This document shows, one piece after another, positions 14,751-21,721 of a stretch of DNA of 25,111 nucleotides; the first letter of the stretch is position 1, and each line of letters opens with the position of its first letter. The position numbers and the translations under genes are program-made. The notes under the pieces were generated by a model. It worked only from the letters and a program-made list of their open reading frames with translations. It was not told where the DNA came from and searched no databases. Source of the stretch: JBGZEX01 sp041846495. GTDB taxonomy: Bacteria; Bacteroidota; Bacteroidia; Bacteroidales; Marinifilaceae. The DNA is taken from positions 1-25,111 of the forward strand of contig JBGZEX010000023.1 of the NCBI GenBank assembly GCA_041846495.1, given 5' to 3'.

Positions 14751-15326
14751 ATGAAACAAATATTAATTGTAGACAATTACGATTCTTTCGTATACAATCT
14801 GGTACAAATCGTCGAAAAAAACGGGAAATGCAAATACGATATCGTTAAAAACGACGGTATCGCCCCGGATTCCGTCTCCGAATACGACGGAATCCTTCTC
14901 TCTCCCGGTCCCGGCATTCCGAAAGAAGCCGGTATGCTTTGTCCGCTTATCGAGACTTCGTATGCGACTACGCCCATATTGGGTGTTTGTCTGGGACATC
15001 AGGCCATAGCCGAAGTATTCGGATGCAGGCTCACAAGACTCGAAAAACCGCTTCACGGCCATATATCTCCTCTCTTCATCGTCGACTCCGAAGAGATTTT
15101 ATTCCGAGGAATAGAAAACGGAAGTTCGATAGGACATTATCATTCGTGGGTTATCGCCCCCGACAGCTGTCCCCGGGAACTCATCGTAACGGCTACGGAC
15201 GCTGAGAACAACATCATGGGCATTCGCCATCGCCGTTATCCCGTCCGAGGTCTCCAATTCCATCCCGAATCTTTTATGAGTACGGAAGGAATAAAAATAA
15301 TCGACAATTGGATAGCATCCTTATAA
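14751..15326 (+). CDS. pabA: aminodeoxychorismate/anthranilate synthase glutaminase, component II
   Basis: This 191-residue protein is a class I glutamine amidotransferase. It has the N-terminal block LIVDNYDSFVYNL (5-17), the oxyanion motif LSPGPGIP (50-57), the nucleophile elbow GVCLGHQAIAE (78-88, Cys80) and the His-Glu pair in GLQFHPES (His171, Glu173). It releases ammonia from glutamine and passes it to a chorismate-using partner. The divergent pabB, and the absence of trp genes in the window, favour PabA. Such subunits can also serve anthranilate synthase as TrpG, which sequence alone does not exclude. A clear promoter lies upstream, and a HAD phosphatase gene follows after 29 bases. 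Confidence 0.88.
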   Translation: MKQILIVDNYDSFVYNLVQIVEKNGKCKYDIVKNDGIAPDSVSEYDGILLSPGPGIPKEAGMLCPLIETSYATTPILGVCLGHQAIAEVFGCRLTRLEKPLHGHISPLFIVDSEEILFRGIENGSSIGHYHSWVIAPDSCPRELIVTATDAENNIMGIRHRRYPVRGLQFHPESFMSTEGIKIIDNWIASL

Positions 15327-15355
15327 TAAAGGGATAGTATAAAGAAAGCAAGGCC

Positions 15356-16018
15356 ATGATAGATACGGTAATTTTCGATTTGGACGGAACGCTCGTAGAT
15401 ACGCTCGGGGATATTGCCGCGAGTTGCAACCACGTTATGGAAACAAACGGTTTTCCTACCCATACCCTCGAAGTCTACCGATATTATGTGGGAAACGGTA
15501 TCTCCAAACTCATCGAACGCGTTTTGCCGGAAGCATACCGAAATCCGGATTTCATACATAAAGCGAGGGAAGAATTCATTGCGTATTATAGTGAACATTT
15601 AACGGACCTATCGCTCCCCTACGAAGGAATCGAAGAAGTCCTCTCCGAATTGAACCGGAAAGGAGTCATGCTGGGCGTAGCCTCCAACAAATATCACGAA
15701 GGCACCTGCCGCATCGTTTCGCATTATTTCCCGTCCGTCCCCTTTAAAGCCGTATTCGGGCAACGCGACCGCATTCCCGTAAAACCCGAGCCTCAAATCG
15801 TACGGGAAATATTATCCGTAACCGGAAGCCGAGCGGAAGAATGTCTCTATATCGGAGATTCCGACGTAGACATGCTCACCGCCCGAAGAGCCGGCGTACT
15901 CCCCATAGGCGCAAGCTGGGGATTTCGTACGGCCGAAGAATTGAGCGATGCGGGAGCCTTCGCCGTCATCGACCGTCCCCGAGAAATTCTCCGATTTCTT
16001 CCCGATCCCTTCTCGTAA
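15356..16018 (+). CDS. gph: HAD-family hydrolase, phosphoglycolate phosphatase-like
   Basis: This 220-residue protein has all four HAD motifs: FDLDGTLVDT (7-16; Asp8 nucleophile, Asp10 acid/base), the serine of GVASNK (Ser110), Lys143 in VKPEP, and IGDSDVDML (166-174, Asp168 and Asp172). A helical C1 cap lies between motifs I and II (about 17-95, VGNGISKLIERVLP). This arrangement is typical of phosphoglycolate phosphatase and related small-phosphate phosphatases. Substrate cannot be fixed from sequence and the symbol is provisional. It is 29 bases downstream of pabA on the same strand with no promoter between, so the two are probably cotranscribed. A direct role in folate synthesis is possible but unproven. 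Confidence 0.85.
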   Translation: MIDTVIFDLDGTLVDTLGDIAASCNHVMETNGFPTHTLEVYRYYVGNGISKLIERVLPEAYRNPDFIHKAREEFIAYYSEHLTDLSLPYEGIEEVLSELNRKGVMLGVASNKYHEGTCRIVSHYFPSVPFKAVFGQRDRIPVKPEPQIVREILSVTGSRAEECLYIGDSDVDMLTARRAGVLPIGASWGFRTAEELSDAGAFAVIDRPREILRFLPDPFS

Positions 16019-16207
16019 TAACCGCCCGAAACACGAATTCACCCCGAACATATCCGTCGATTCGAAAATTGGCTTTTCAAAGAACTACTTTCGGCCCATG
16101 TCCGAATCTCCCGCACAATTACGAATATCGTTATAATATCCCACAGCGGATCGGTTTCGATAGCGGCATCATCAATCCGATGCTACCCAGCCGTATCCCC
16201 GATTATA

Positions 16208-16240
16208 TCGATAAGCGAATCCCTATTCGCTGCATATCGA
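16208..16240. terminator. hairpin downstream of gph, possible terminator without a T-run
   Basis: AGCGAAT (16214-16220) and ATTCGCT (16225-16231) pair around the loop CCCT. After a 3-base bulge (16232-16234), TCGATA (16208-16213) pairs with TATCGA (16235-16240), for 13 base pairs in all. No T-run follows on either strand. It lies about 190 bases after gph and just before the promoter of the DUF4139 gene, so it may separate the two units or be an mRNA 3' end structure. Confidence 0.4.
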
Positions 16241-16255
16241 AAAATATTCCGAAGA

Positions 16256-16287
16256 TTGGGAAATAAAAACATAAAAAGTTATATTTG
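16256..16287 (+). promoter_or_regulatory. promoter of the DUF4139 gene (TTG-N21-TATATTTG)
   Basis: TTG at 16256-16258 and TATATTTG at 16280-16287 are 21 bases apart, a full match to the Bacteroidota consensus. The ATG at 16316 follows 28 bases later. Confidence 0.72.
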
Positions 16288-16315
16288 CATATATTCGATA
16301 TAAAAAATCATCATA

Positions 16316-17902
16316 ATGAAAAATCAAGGCATCATCGTGTTACTGCTCTCTGCAATATATTCTCAGGCCCAAAAACCGGTATTTACAAAAGCCAAAACAG
16401 AAGCCGTAAGCGTATACAGAAATTCGGCAGAATTGAAAAACACGGCATACCTTTCGATTCCGAAAGGCATATCCGAAATCGTCATAAGCAATATAGCCGA
16501 AAGCATTAATCCCAAATCTCTGCAAATCGGATTGAATAACCCCAAAGTTTCCATTCTCTCCTCACAATTTACAACCGATTATACATCGGAATTAAAGACG
16601 GCGAGCGATCCGGAAACAAAAAAAATATACGAGGCCATTAAATCCGTCGAAGCCTCAATCGCCGAATCGAATATCGAACTCGAAGCACACCTTAAAACCG
16701 TGGAACTTTTGGACAAAAACCAAAACGTCCTCACGGGCGGAAATTCCTCCACCGTCGCACAACTCGCCCGGCTCATCGAATTTTATACTTCCGAAAGAAT
16801 CAGAATCGGCAATAAGATCTCGGATATCAAAAAAAACAAAGCGGAACTCCAAAAAAAACTAATAGAATTAAAAAACACCCTACCCTCGGCCAAAGGAGAA
16901 AACAATCCGCAAACCGGATTTATCATATTGAAAATCACGAGTCCCGAATCTACGAATTTAAAATTGGACATCAGCTATTTATCCGGTAGAGTAACGTGGA
17001 CACCCCATTACGAAATCCGGGGAGCAGATATTCGACATCCTCTGGAAGTAACGCTTAAAGCCAAACTGAAACAAAAAACGGGAATCGATTGGAAAAGAGT
17101 AAAATTAAATCTGATCAACGGTTTCCCTTCCGAAAATAATACGGCCCCCGTCTTGGAGCCATGGTTCCTATATACGGAAACTCCATCGGTTAGAAATAGA
17201 ACGAATGACGAAATCGCAGAGGAAGTTATTCCGACATACTATGCGGAAGCAAAAAGAGCCGAAATGCCGCAAAATTTTAAAATAGCATCCAATCAGTTGA
17301 ATATAAGCTATGAGGCGGATATAACCTACGATATACTATCAAACGGAAGAGACCATATCATCAATTTATACCGGCAGGAAATTCCGGCCGAATTCCGATA
17401 TTTCACCGTACCCAATTACGGAAAAGAAGTTTTCTTAATGGCCAAAATACCGGATTTCAGCAAATATGTGCTCATATCCGCTCCGGCGAATATTATTTTC
17501 GAAAACACATATGCCGGAGAAACCCATATAAATACGGAAAATATCGGAACCGCTCTCGACATTACGATGGGGAACGACCGGCAAATAAGTGTAAAAAGGG
17601 AAAACATCAAAGACAAATCCGGAGATAAGTTCCTTTCGTCCAACAAAACGAGAATCGTAACCTACGATTTAATCGTTCAAAATAATAAAAAGGGAAACAT
17701 CGATATCGAAATCAAAGACAGAATCCCGCTCAGCAAGGAAGAATCCGTAACGGTAGAACTATTGGAATGCAGCGGGGCAAATAAAGAGCCGGAACAGGGA
17801 TTTCTTACGTGGAATATAAAACTCGCCCCTTCGGAAACAAAAAAATTGAGGGTGAGTTATAAAATAACTTTCCCAAAAAATCTTATAATATACAATCTAT
17901 AA
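16316..17902 (+). CDS. DUF4139 domain-containing protein (mucoidy inhibitor MuiA-like)
   Basis: This 528-residue exported protein begins with a short signal peptide (about 1-19, ending YSQAQ). A DUF4140-like N-terminal domain follows (about 25-80, EAVSVYRNSAELKNTAYLSI), then a helical coiled-coil stretch (about 88-195), then the DUF4139 beta-rich region. The latter starts at LDISYLSGRVTWTPHYEIRG (about 219-238) and runs to the C-terminus, which ends in the family's TWNIKLAPSETKKL-type strand. Relatives are annotated as mucoidy inhibitor A, but no biochemical activity is established. A perfect promoter precedes it. The next gene starts 107 bases downstream without a clear promoter. Confidence 0.85.
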   Translation: MKNQGIIVLLLSAIYSQAQKPVFTKAKTEAVSVYRNSAELKNTAYLSIPKGISEIVISNIAESINPKSLQIGLNNPKVSILSSQFTTDYTSELKTASDPETKKIYEAIKSVEASIAESNIELEAHLKTVELLDKNQNVLTGGNSSTVAQLARLIEFYTSERIRIGNKISDIKKNKAELQKKLIELKNTLPSAKGENNPQTGFIILKITSPESTNLKLDISYLSGRVTWTPHYEIRGADIRHPLEVTLKAKLKQKTGIDWKRVKLNLINGFPSENNTAPVLEPWFLYTETPSVRNRTNDEIAEEVIPTYYAEAKRAEMPQNFKIASNQLNISYEADITYDILSNGRDHIINLYRQEIPAEFRYFTVPNYGKEVFLMAKIPDFSKYVLISAPANIIFENTYAGETHINTENIGTALDITMGNDRQISVKRENIKDKSGDKFLSSNKTRIVTYDLIVQNNKKGNIDIEIKDRIPLSKEESVTVELLECSGANKEPEQGFLTWNIKLAPSETKKLRVSYKITFPKNLIIYNL

Positions 17903-18009
17903 TCAGGGATTAGGCCGTAACGGAGAATCCGAGGTCCGCTACGGATATTCCGAATCAAATCATCTCCGGATTACGCCGGATATACAATGTCGGGAAATAA
18001 TTAAAAATC

Positions 18010-18735
18010 ATGTTGGTAGGAATTAAATATTGCGGAGGATGCAATAGCGGCTACGATCGCGTCAGATTCGTAGAACGCCTGAAGGCAAAATTGCCGAAAA
18101 TCGATTTTTGCAGCATTGAAAAAAACAAAAGAGTGGATTATATGATTGTCGTATGCGGATGCCCTAAGGTATGTGCGAATACGGAAGGCATATATTCCCA
18201 ATACGGATACACGACCATCTACAGTCTTGCCGTAAAAAACGAAGTCGTACGGGCTATTACCGAAGCGGCCGAAAAGTATGAAAATGAAAAAAACGACAAA
18301 AAACGGATAGAAATCGGACAAAACTTCCGGAGCGAAAAAACGATGACGGAGGCTGCCGGAATTCTATTTTCGGAATTAAACGAAGACTATAATAAGATAT
18401 ATACGGATAACGACTTTGCAGAAAAAGCCGGCCTCTCCCGCAAACTCATTCCGGGAAGACTCGTGTGCGGATACATATCGGGAGTTATGGGGACCGTATT
18501 CCCCGGCGACGGAGCCATCCTGGCGGAAGAAAAAGCGGCATACCGCGAAAACGTATTTATAGGAGATACCGTGCGGTTCGAAATACGAATTGTAGCCTGC
18601 GAAGAGAAAACGGATTTCTATATCGGAACTTTTAAAGCCGAATGCATCAACCAATACAAGCGTCCGATTCTGGAATACGAAGCCAAATTGAAAATGCCCA
18701 AGAAATTATTCGAAATCGTTCGAGACGGCTTATAA
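18010..18735 (+). CDS. fusion of a Cys-rich CGGC-motif domain and a MaoC-like hotdog domain
   Basis: This 241-residue protein has two parts. Residues 1-85 form a small domain with CGGC (Cys8, Cys11) and VVCGCPKVC (Cys49, 51, 55), likely binding a metal or cluster (inference). Residues about 98-235 resemble a MaoC/(R)-enoyl-CoA hydratase hotdog domain: MTEAAGILFSELNEDYN, then a glycine turn, then NVFIGDTVRFEIRI. The hydratase signature is normally D-x-N-P-x-H. Here it is DYNKIY (126-131), so the catalytic Asp is kept but His is replaced by Tyr131, and the following HG of the overhanging segment is PG (148-149). The domain may bind an acyl thioester without hydrating it. The gene ends in a terminator hairpin and overlaps the convergent yitT-like gene by 6 bases. 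Confidence 0.72.
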   Translation: MLVGIKYCGGCNSGYDRVRFVERLKAKLPKIDFCSIEKNKRVDYMIVVCGCPKVCANTEGIYSQYGYTTIYSLAVKNEVVRAITEAAEKYENEKNDKKRIEIGQNFRSEKTMTEAAGILFSELNEDYNKIYTDNDFAEKAGLSRKLIPGRLVCGYISGVMGTVFPGDGAILAEEKAAYRENVFIGDTVRFEIRIVACEEKTDFYIGTFKAECINQYKRPILEYEAKLKMPKKLFEIVRDGL

Positions 18736-18758
18736 AAGCCGTCTTTTCTTTTTCTTTT
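18723..18758 (+). terminator. intrinsic terminator overlapping two convergent genes
   Basis: AGACGGCTT (18723-18731) and AAGCCGTCT (18736-18744) form a 9-base-pair stem with loop ATAA, followed by a T-rich tract (TTTTCTTTTTCTTTTT) on the plus strand. It ends the rightward transcript of the MaoC-like gene. The left arm lies in that gene's final codons. The right arm and T-tract lie inside the end of the leftward YitT-family gene. Confidence 0.88.
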
Positions 18759-19611
18759 TATGACTCCATAATCCGTAAACTTCGCTGACAGTCCCGGCCG
18801 TAATAAAGGAAGATATCTGCTCTTTACTGATATATTTCATCAAACGGGCAAATTCGTCCCGGGTCAATAAAACTTCCAACTCCATCATCTTTTCATTGCT
18901 ATAGCCTCCGATAACCTCATATAAAGTAACTCCCCTCTCTATTTCGGCAACAATATAATCCCGAAGTTTTTCGTACTCCTTGGAAATGATGCACACCCTC
19001 TTCTTACTGCTCATTCCCGTCATAAAATGATTCAATACCAATCCGTTAATCCATGTCCCGAGAAGTCCCATTATCACAAGCCGCACATCATTTATCAAAA
19101 ATGCCGTAGAGCATATGGCAACCCCGGCAACGGTAACCGCCGTCGCCAAATTTATATGCAGATATTTGTTGATAATCTTGGCAAGAATATCCAAACCTCC
19201 GGTGGAGGCATTGATTTTAAATAAGATGGCTTGAGAAGCGCTTAAAAGGAGTACGAAACACAGTAAATCGAACCAGGGGTCCTGCATTATGGATTCCTTT
19301 AAGGGAAAAAATGTCTCCAAAAAACGCAGCCAGGGAGCGAGAATCAATGCCGTATAAACCGTTTTCAAACCGAACTCTTTCCCTATAAGCACATAAGACA
19401 AAATCAAAAGCACCGCATTGATGGCAAAAATAATGTAATCGACCGGTAATCCGCTCAACCGGGAAATTACAATGGATAAACCGGTAACGGAACCGACAAT
19501 AAGTTTACTCGGAATTAAAAAAAAGTGGACGGCAACGGCTGCGACCAACATGCCGAATGTCATTATCAAACCCTCCACCCAAAACTTTTTAGACCTTAAT
19601 ACGTCATTCAT
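18730..19611 (-). CDS. YitT family membrane protein (DUF161/DUF2179)
   Basis: This 293-residue protein has several N-terminal transmembrane segments (about 13-35, 50-72, 85-100, 110-130, 150-195), including the family stretch NASTGGLDILAKIINKYLHI (133-152). A cytoplasmic DUF2179 domain follows (about 205-275, VCIISKEYEKLRDYIVAEIE, then GVTLYEVIGGYS). YitT proteins are widespread bacterial inner-membrane proteins of unknown transport function. The C-terminus is an odd basic tail, KKKKKRRLL (285-293), read from the antisense of the terminator T-tract of the facing gene. It lies 45 bases downstream of the BASS-type transporter gene on the same strand and is probably cotranscribed with it. Confidence 0.88.
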   Translation of the reverse strand: MNDVLRSKKFWVEGLIMTFGMLVAAVAVHFFLIPSKLIVGSVTGLSIVISRLSGLPVDYIIFAINAVLLILSYVLIGKEFGLKTVYTALILAPWLRFLETFFPLKESIMQDPWFDLLCFVLLLSASQAILFKINASTGGLDILAKIINKYLHINLATAVTVAGVAICSTAFLINDVRLVIMGLLGTWINGLVLNHFMTGMSSKKRVCIISKEYEKLRDYIVAEIERGVTLYEVIGGYSNEKMMELEVLLTRDEFARLMKYISKEQISSFITAGTVSEVYGLWSHKKKKKRRLL

Positions 19612-19632
19612 AATATTTTAAATTTTAATGAA

Positions 19633-19647
19633 GCGGACCTTGCCCGC
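19633..19647 (-). promoter_or_regulatory. small hairpin in the gap between the transporter and yitT-like genes
   Basis: GCGG (19633-19636) and CCGC (19644-19647) can pair with a 7-base loop. On the minus strand it is followed by TTCATTAAAATTT, a poor terminator tract. It could modulate read-through from the transporter gene into the YitT-family gene, or mean nothing. Confidence 0.2.
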
Positions 19648-19656
19648 ATTAATTTT

Positions 19657-20544
19657 TCAACATCTTATTCGTTCTTTCCTCCACAACTGCCAGGAATTTA
19701 TAATGTTTTGCCACAGTACATAAGCCGCCGGAGCTACGGAAACAAGAGGCAAAAGGTAAAGTTGCGCCAACCATATGGCCAATACCGTATTCTTCTGACC
19801 CAAAGCCTGTCCGCCCGCAATACGATTGCCATACTTGCCGCCTATCCACTTGCCCGTTGCAAATTGCAGAAAACAAACTCCCATCGATAAGCCGGCTAAC
19901 AAAAATTCGTTTTTGTAGTTATCCTGCTCCACTATATAAGCCATCGTCTTTCCGAACAATATCGTCAACGAAAAAGCCCATAAATAAAAAGACAGGTATT
20001 GCCGACTTACAAGAAAACGATGCAAACCGGGAGTCGCATATCTCATAAACAAAGCTAGAAAAAAAGGAAATGCCAATAAAGGCGCTATTTTCATCCCTAT
20101 CGCAAAAAAAGTGGGAAGAAAAGGCAAATCTCCCTGAATCCCCGTATGCGAAAATATAAAAGGCCCCACTAAGGCCAAAGATAAATTGCTCAAAATACTA
20201 AAAGATACGAGAGACCCTACATTCCCTCCCAACATTCCCACTACGGCCGCCGCCGCTGCCGCCGTAGGCGTGATTACACAAATAAGAAGACCTTCCGCCA
20301 ACAACGGATTGTACGGATTGACCAAACGGTAAACCAAAACAGCTCCCGCAATCTGAATAAGCAATAACCAAAAATGATATCCGGTAAAAACAATCTCCTT
20401 CAGAGAGGTCTTGCAATAGGTTATCAACAACATGGAAAAAATCATATAAGGCAAAAGAAAGGACAATTTCGAAAAGAATGTATAAAAGCAAGCTCCTAAA
20501 AGCATTGCTATCGGTAAAGTCCATGTCCTTATTTTTTGTATCAT
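19657..20544 (-). CDS. BASS (bile acid:sodium symporter)-superfamily transporter
   Basis: This 295-residue integral membrane protein has about nine to ten hydrophobic segments across its length. Two blocks resemble the discontinuous-helix cores of BASS-type transporters: GLLICVITPTAAAAAAVVGMLGGNVGSLV (86-114) and RIAGGQALGQKNTVLAIWLA (244-263). The second corresponds to the Gln/Asn-containing sodium-site motif of the second repeat. It should move a small organic anion or similar solute, coupled to sodium, across the inner membrane. Substrate is unknown, and bile acid itself should not be assumed. A plausible promoter lies upstream, and the YitT-family gene follows after 45 bases. Confidence 0.78.
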   Translation of the reverse strand: MIQKIRTWTLPIAMLLGACFYTFFSKLSFLLPYMIFSMLLITYCKTSLKEIVFTGYHFWLLLIQIAGAVLVYRLVNPYNPLLAEGLLICVITPTAAAAAAVVGMLGGNVGSLVSFSILSNLSLALVGPFIFSHTGIQGDLPFLPTFFAIGMKIAPLLAFPFFLALFMRYATPGLHRFLVSRQYLSFYLWAFSLTILFGKTMAYIVEQDNYKNEFLLAGLSMGVCFLQFATGKWIGGKYGNRIAGGQALGQKNTVLAIWLAQLYLLPLVSVAPAAYVLWQNIINSWQLWRKERIRC

Positions 20545-20569
20545 CTCTTCGGTACCCTATAAAATGTCG

Positions 20570-20600
20570 CAAAATAAAGCTTAATATGGCAATTTTACAA
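20570..20600 (-). promoter_or_regulatory. candidate promoter of the BASS-type transporter gene
   Basis: On the minus strand TTG (20600-20598) is followed after 21 bases by TATTTTG (20576-20570), one base short of the full TAnnTTTG element. The ATG at 20544 lies 25 bases further on. Spacing supports it and the truncated -7 weakens it. Confidence 0.4.
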
Positions 20601-20681
20601 TAATTTGGGGCTAAACTTATCTAAAATCCTATTCGCACGAAATCGGAAAAATGAAATTCGATGAAAAAAATACGAAAATTA

Positions 20682-20713
20682 TTTGGTTTATAGAATAAAC
20701 TACTTTATGTTTG
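20682..20713 (+). promoter_or_regulatory. promoter of the regulator operon (TTTG-N20-TATGTTTG)
   Basis: TTTG at 20682-20685 and TATGTTTG at 20706-20713 are separated by 20 bases, a complete match to the consensus. It fixes the start of the following gene at 20777, since an ATG at 20711 would overlap the -7 element. The dyad at 20685-20701 occupies the spacer, an ideal place for a repressor. Confidence 0.75.
20685..20707 (+). promoter_or_regulatory. candidate operator 1: GTTTA-N5-TAAAC followed by TACTTTA
   Basis: GTTTAT and ATAAAC (20686-20700) form a perfect dyad around AGA, lying between the -33 and -7 elements. The dyad and the following TACTTTA recur just before the TonB-dependent receptor gene (21697-21719), with 19 of 23 positions identical. 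The winged-helix protein encoded in this operon is the obvious candidate binder (inference). Confidence 0.5.
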
Positions 20714-20776
20714 CAAAAACAACACTTCCGTCCTTTTCCCCAACGGACATTCGGCGGATACAAAAACAATACGATT

Positions 20777-21370
20777 ATGGAAGACAAAAAAATCACGGCA
20801 TCGGAAAGTCTTAAAGTCATAGAGCTTATGATTCGCGACTCTCGTATCTCCTACCGCAAAAGGGATGCATTTCCCTTCTTACTGTGGTCCTGTCTCATCA
20901 TTGCGGCGAGCTTGCTCAGCTATGTCACAATCGAAACCGGTTACGGAGAATATGCCGAGTGGCCCTGGATTATCCTGATGATAGGAGGCGGTATCTTGAC
21001 TTTCATATACATAGGCTTCAAAAACCGAAGCGACGGCAAAAATATGAATTTCGCCCAAAAATGCGCTTCGACACTATGGCTGTCGTTTTTCATATCCATG
21101 TTCCTGTTGTATCTTATGGCTTATTACATCCGTCCGTTTAATTTTCCGGCACTCATATATATGATTACCGGTCTTTGCACCTTTACTTCAGGCAGTATTT
21201 ACCGTTTCAAACCTTTCTATGCGGGAGGTATCGTATTCTGGTCGGCCTCCCTGGCCTTTGCTCTCTTCAATCTCGGCCATTGGGGATTGCTCTTGAATAT
21301 TCCGGTTATGTTCTTCGGATATATGATACCGGGTATTATGCTCATAAGAAAAGCGAAAAATTATGTTTAA
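20777..21370 (+). CDS. small polytopic membrane protein, cotranscribed with winged-helix regulator
   Basis: The start is set at the ATG at 20777 (197 residues, MEDKKITASESLKVI). The longer frame from 20711 begins inside a perfect promoter and would add an implausible soluble extension. The protein has a soluble N-terminus of about 35 residues, then five or six hydrophobic segments (about 31-50, 61-79, 95-118, 123-140, 145-165, 168-188), and ends with a basic tail. I recognise no catalytic motif. Such proteins are commonly found as partners of small winged-helix regulators in Bacteroidota, and a signal-sensing or sequestering role is conceivable but not shown. Its 3' end overlaps the regulator gene by 8 bases, indicating translational coupling. 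Confidence 0.75.
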   Translation: MEDKKITASESLKVIELMIRDSRISYRKRDAFPFLLWSCLIIAASLLSYVTIETGYGEYAEWPWIILMIGGGILTFIYIGFKNRSDGKNMNFAQKCASTLWLSFFISMFLLYLMAYYIRPFNFPALIYMITGLCTFTSGSIYRFKPFYAGGIVFWSASLAFALFNLGHWGLLLNIPVMFFGYMIPGIMLIRKAKNYV

Positions 21371-21650
21371 ACCTCTCGACTCTCTCTTGCATTCGGAACT
21401 GCGATTAGCCATCGTAAGTCTCTTGATATCGAGTGGAATAGAGATGGAATTTACCGATATCAAAGAAAAGGTAAATGCCACGCCGGGCAATCTCAGCATA
21501 CAACTCCAAAAATTGGAAGCCGCCGGATACATAGAAATCCGGAAAAGTTTCAAAAAGAAATATCCGCTTACTACATGCAGGATTACGGACAAGGGAGTGA
21601 AAGCATTCGAAACCTATATCTCCAATATTAAAGAATATCTCAACATATGA
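21363..21650 (+). CDS. winged-helix DNA-binding transcriptional regulator
   Basis: This 95-residue protein is a single winged helix-turn-helix domain of the MarR/ArsR-like kind (HTH_34 type). It has helices at LDSLLHSELRLAIVSLLISS (5-24) and MEFTDIKEKVN, a recognition helix NLSIQLQKLEAAGYI (43-57) and a wing with CRITDKGVKAFETYI. Such proteins bind DNA as dimers and usually repress their own operon. The start codon lies within the last codons of the membrane-protein gene (8-base overlap). A matching dyad occurs in the operon promoter and again before the receptor gene, suggesting it controls both. No ligand-binding domain is present, so any signal would come through the membrane partner or a bound small molecule (inference). 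Confidence 0.85.
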   Translation: MFKPLDSLLHSELRLAIVSLLISSGIEMEFTDIKEKVNATPGNLSIQLQKLEAAGYIEIRKSFKKKYPLTTCRITDKGVKAFETYISNIKEYLNI

Positions 21651-21696
21651 TTTCTCGTACGACCCGGACATGAAAGCAGGTTTTTCATACTCATTC

Positions 21697-21719
21697 AGTT
21701 TAAAATATAAACTACTTTA
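21697..21719 (+). promoter_or_regulatory. candidate operator 2: GTTTA-N5-TAAAC followed by TACTTTA
   Basis: AGTTTA (21697-21702) and TAAACT (21708-21713) are inverted repeats with 5 bases between, followed by TACTTTA. The element matches operator 1 at 19 of 23 positions, including an unbroken ATAAACTACTTTA. It ends 2 bases before the receptor ATG at 21722. A bound protein there would block transcription or translation start. I find no full TAnnTTTG promoter between 21651 and 21721. Confidence 0.45.
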
Positions 21720-21721
21720 CA

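Larger units (their letters stand above)
16019..16315. other. intergenic gap between gph and the DUF4139 gene
   Basis: These 297 bases hold the hairpin at 16208-16240 and the promoter at 16256-16287. Open frames run through on the plus strand, but their translations, rich in Arg, Pro and Ile, match no family I recognise and are out of frame with gph. I cannot exclude a decayed gene, but nothing positive supports one. Confidence 0.45.

Noticed and set aside
15841..16266. Open frame crossing the end of gph into the following gap
   Set aside because: The first half is an out-of-frame reading of gph. The second half has no recognisable domain and no start signal.
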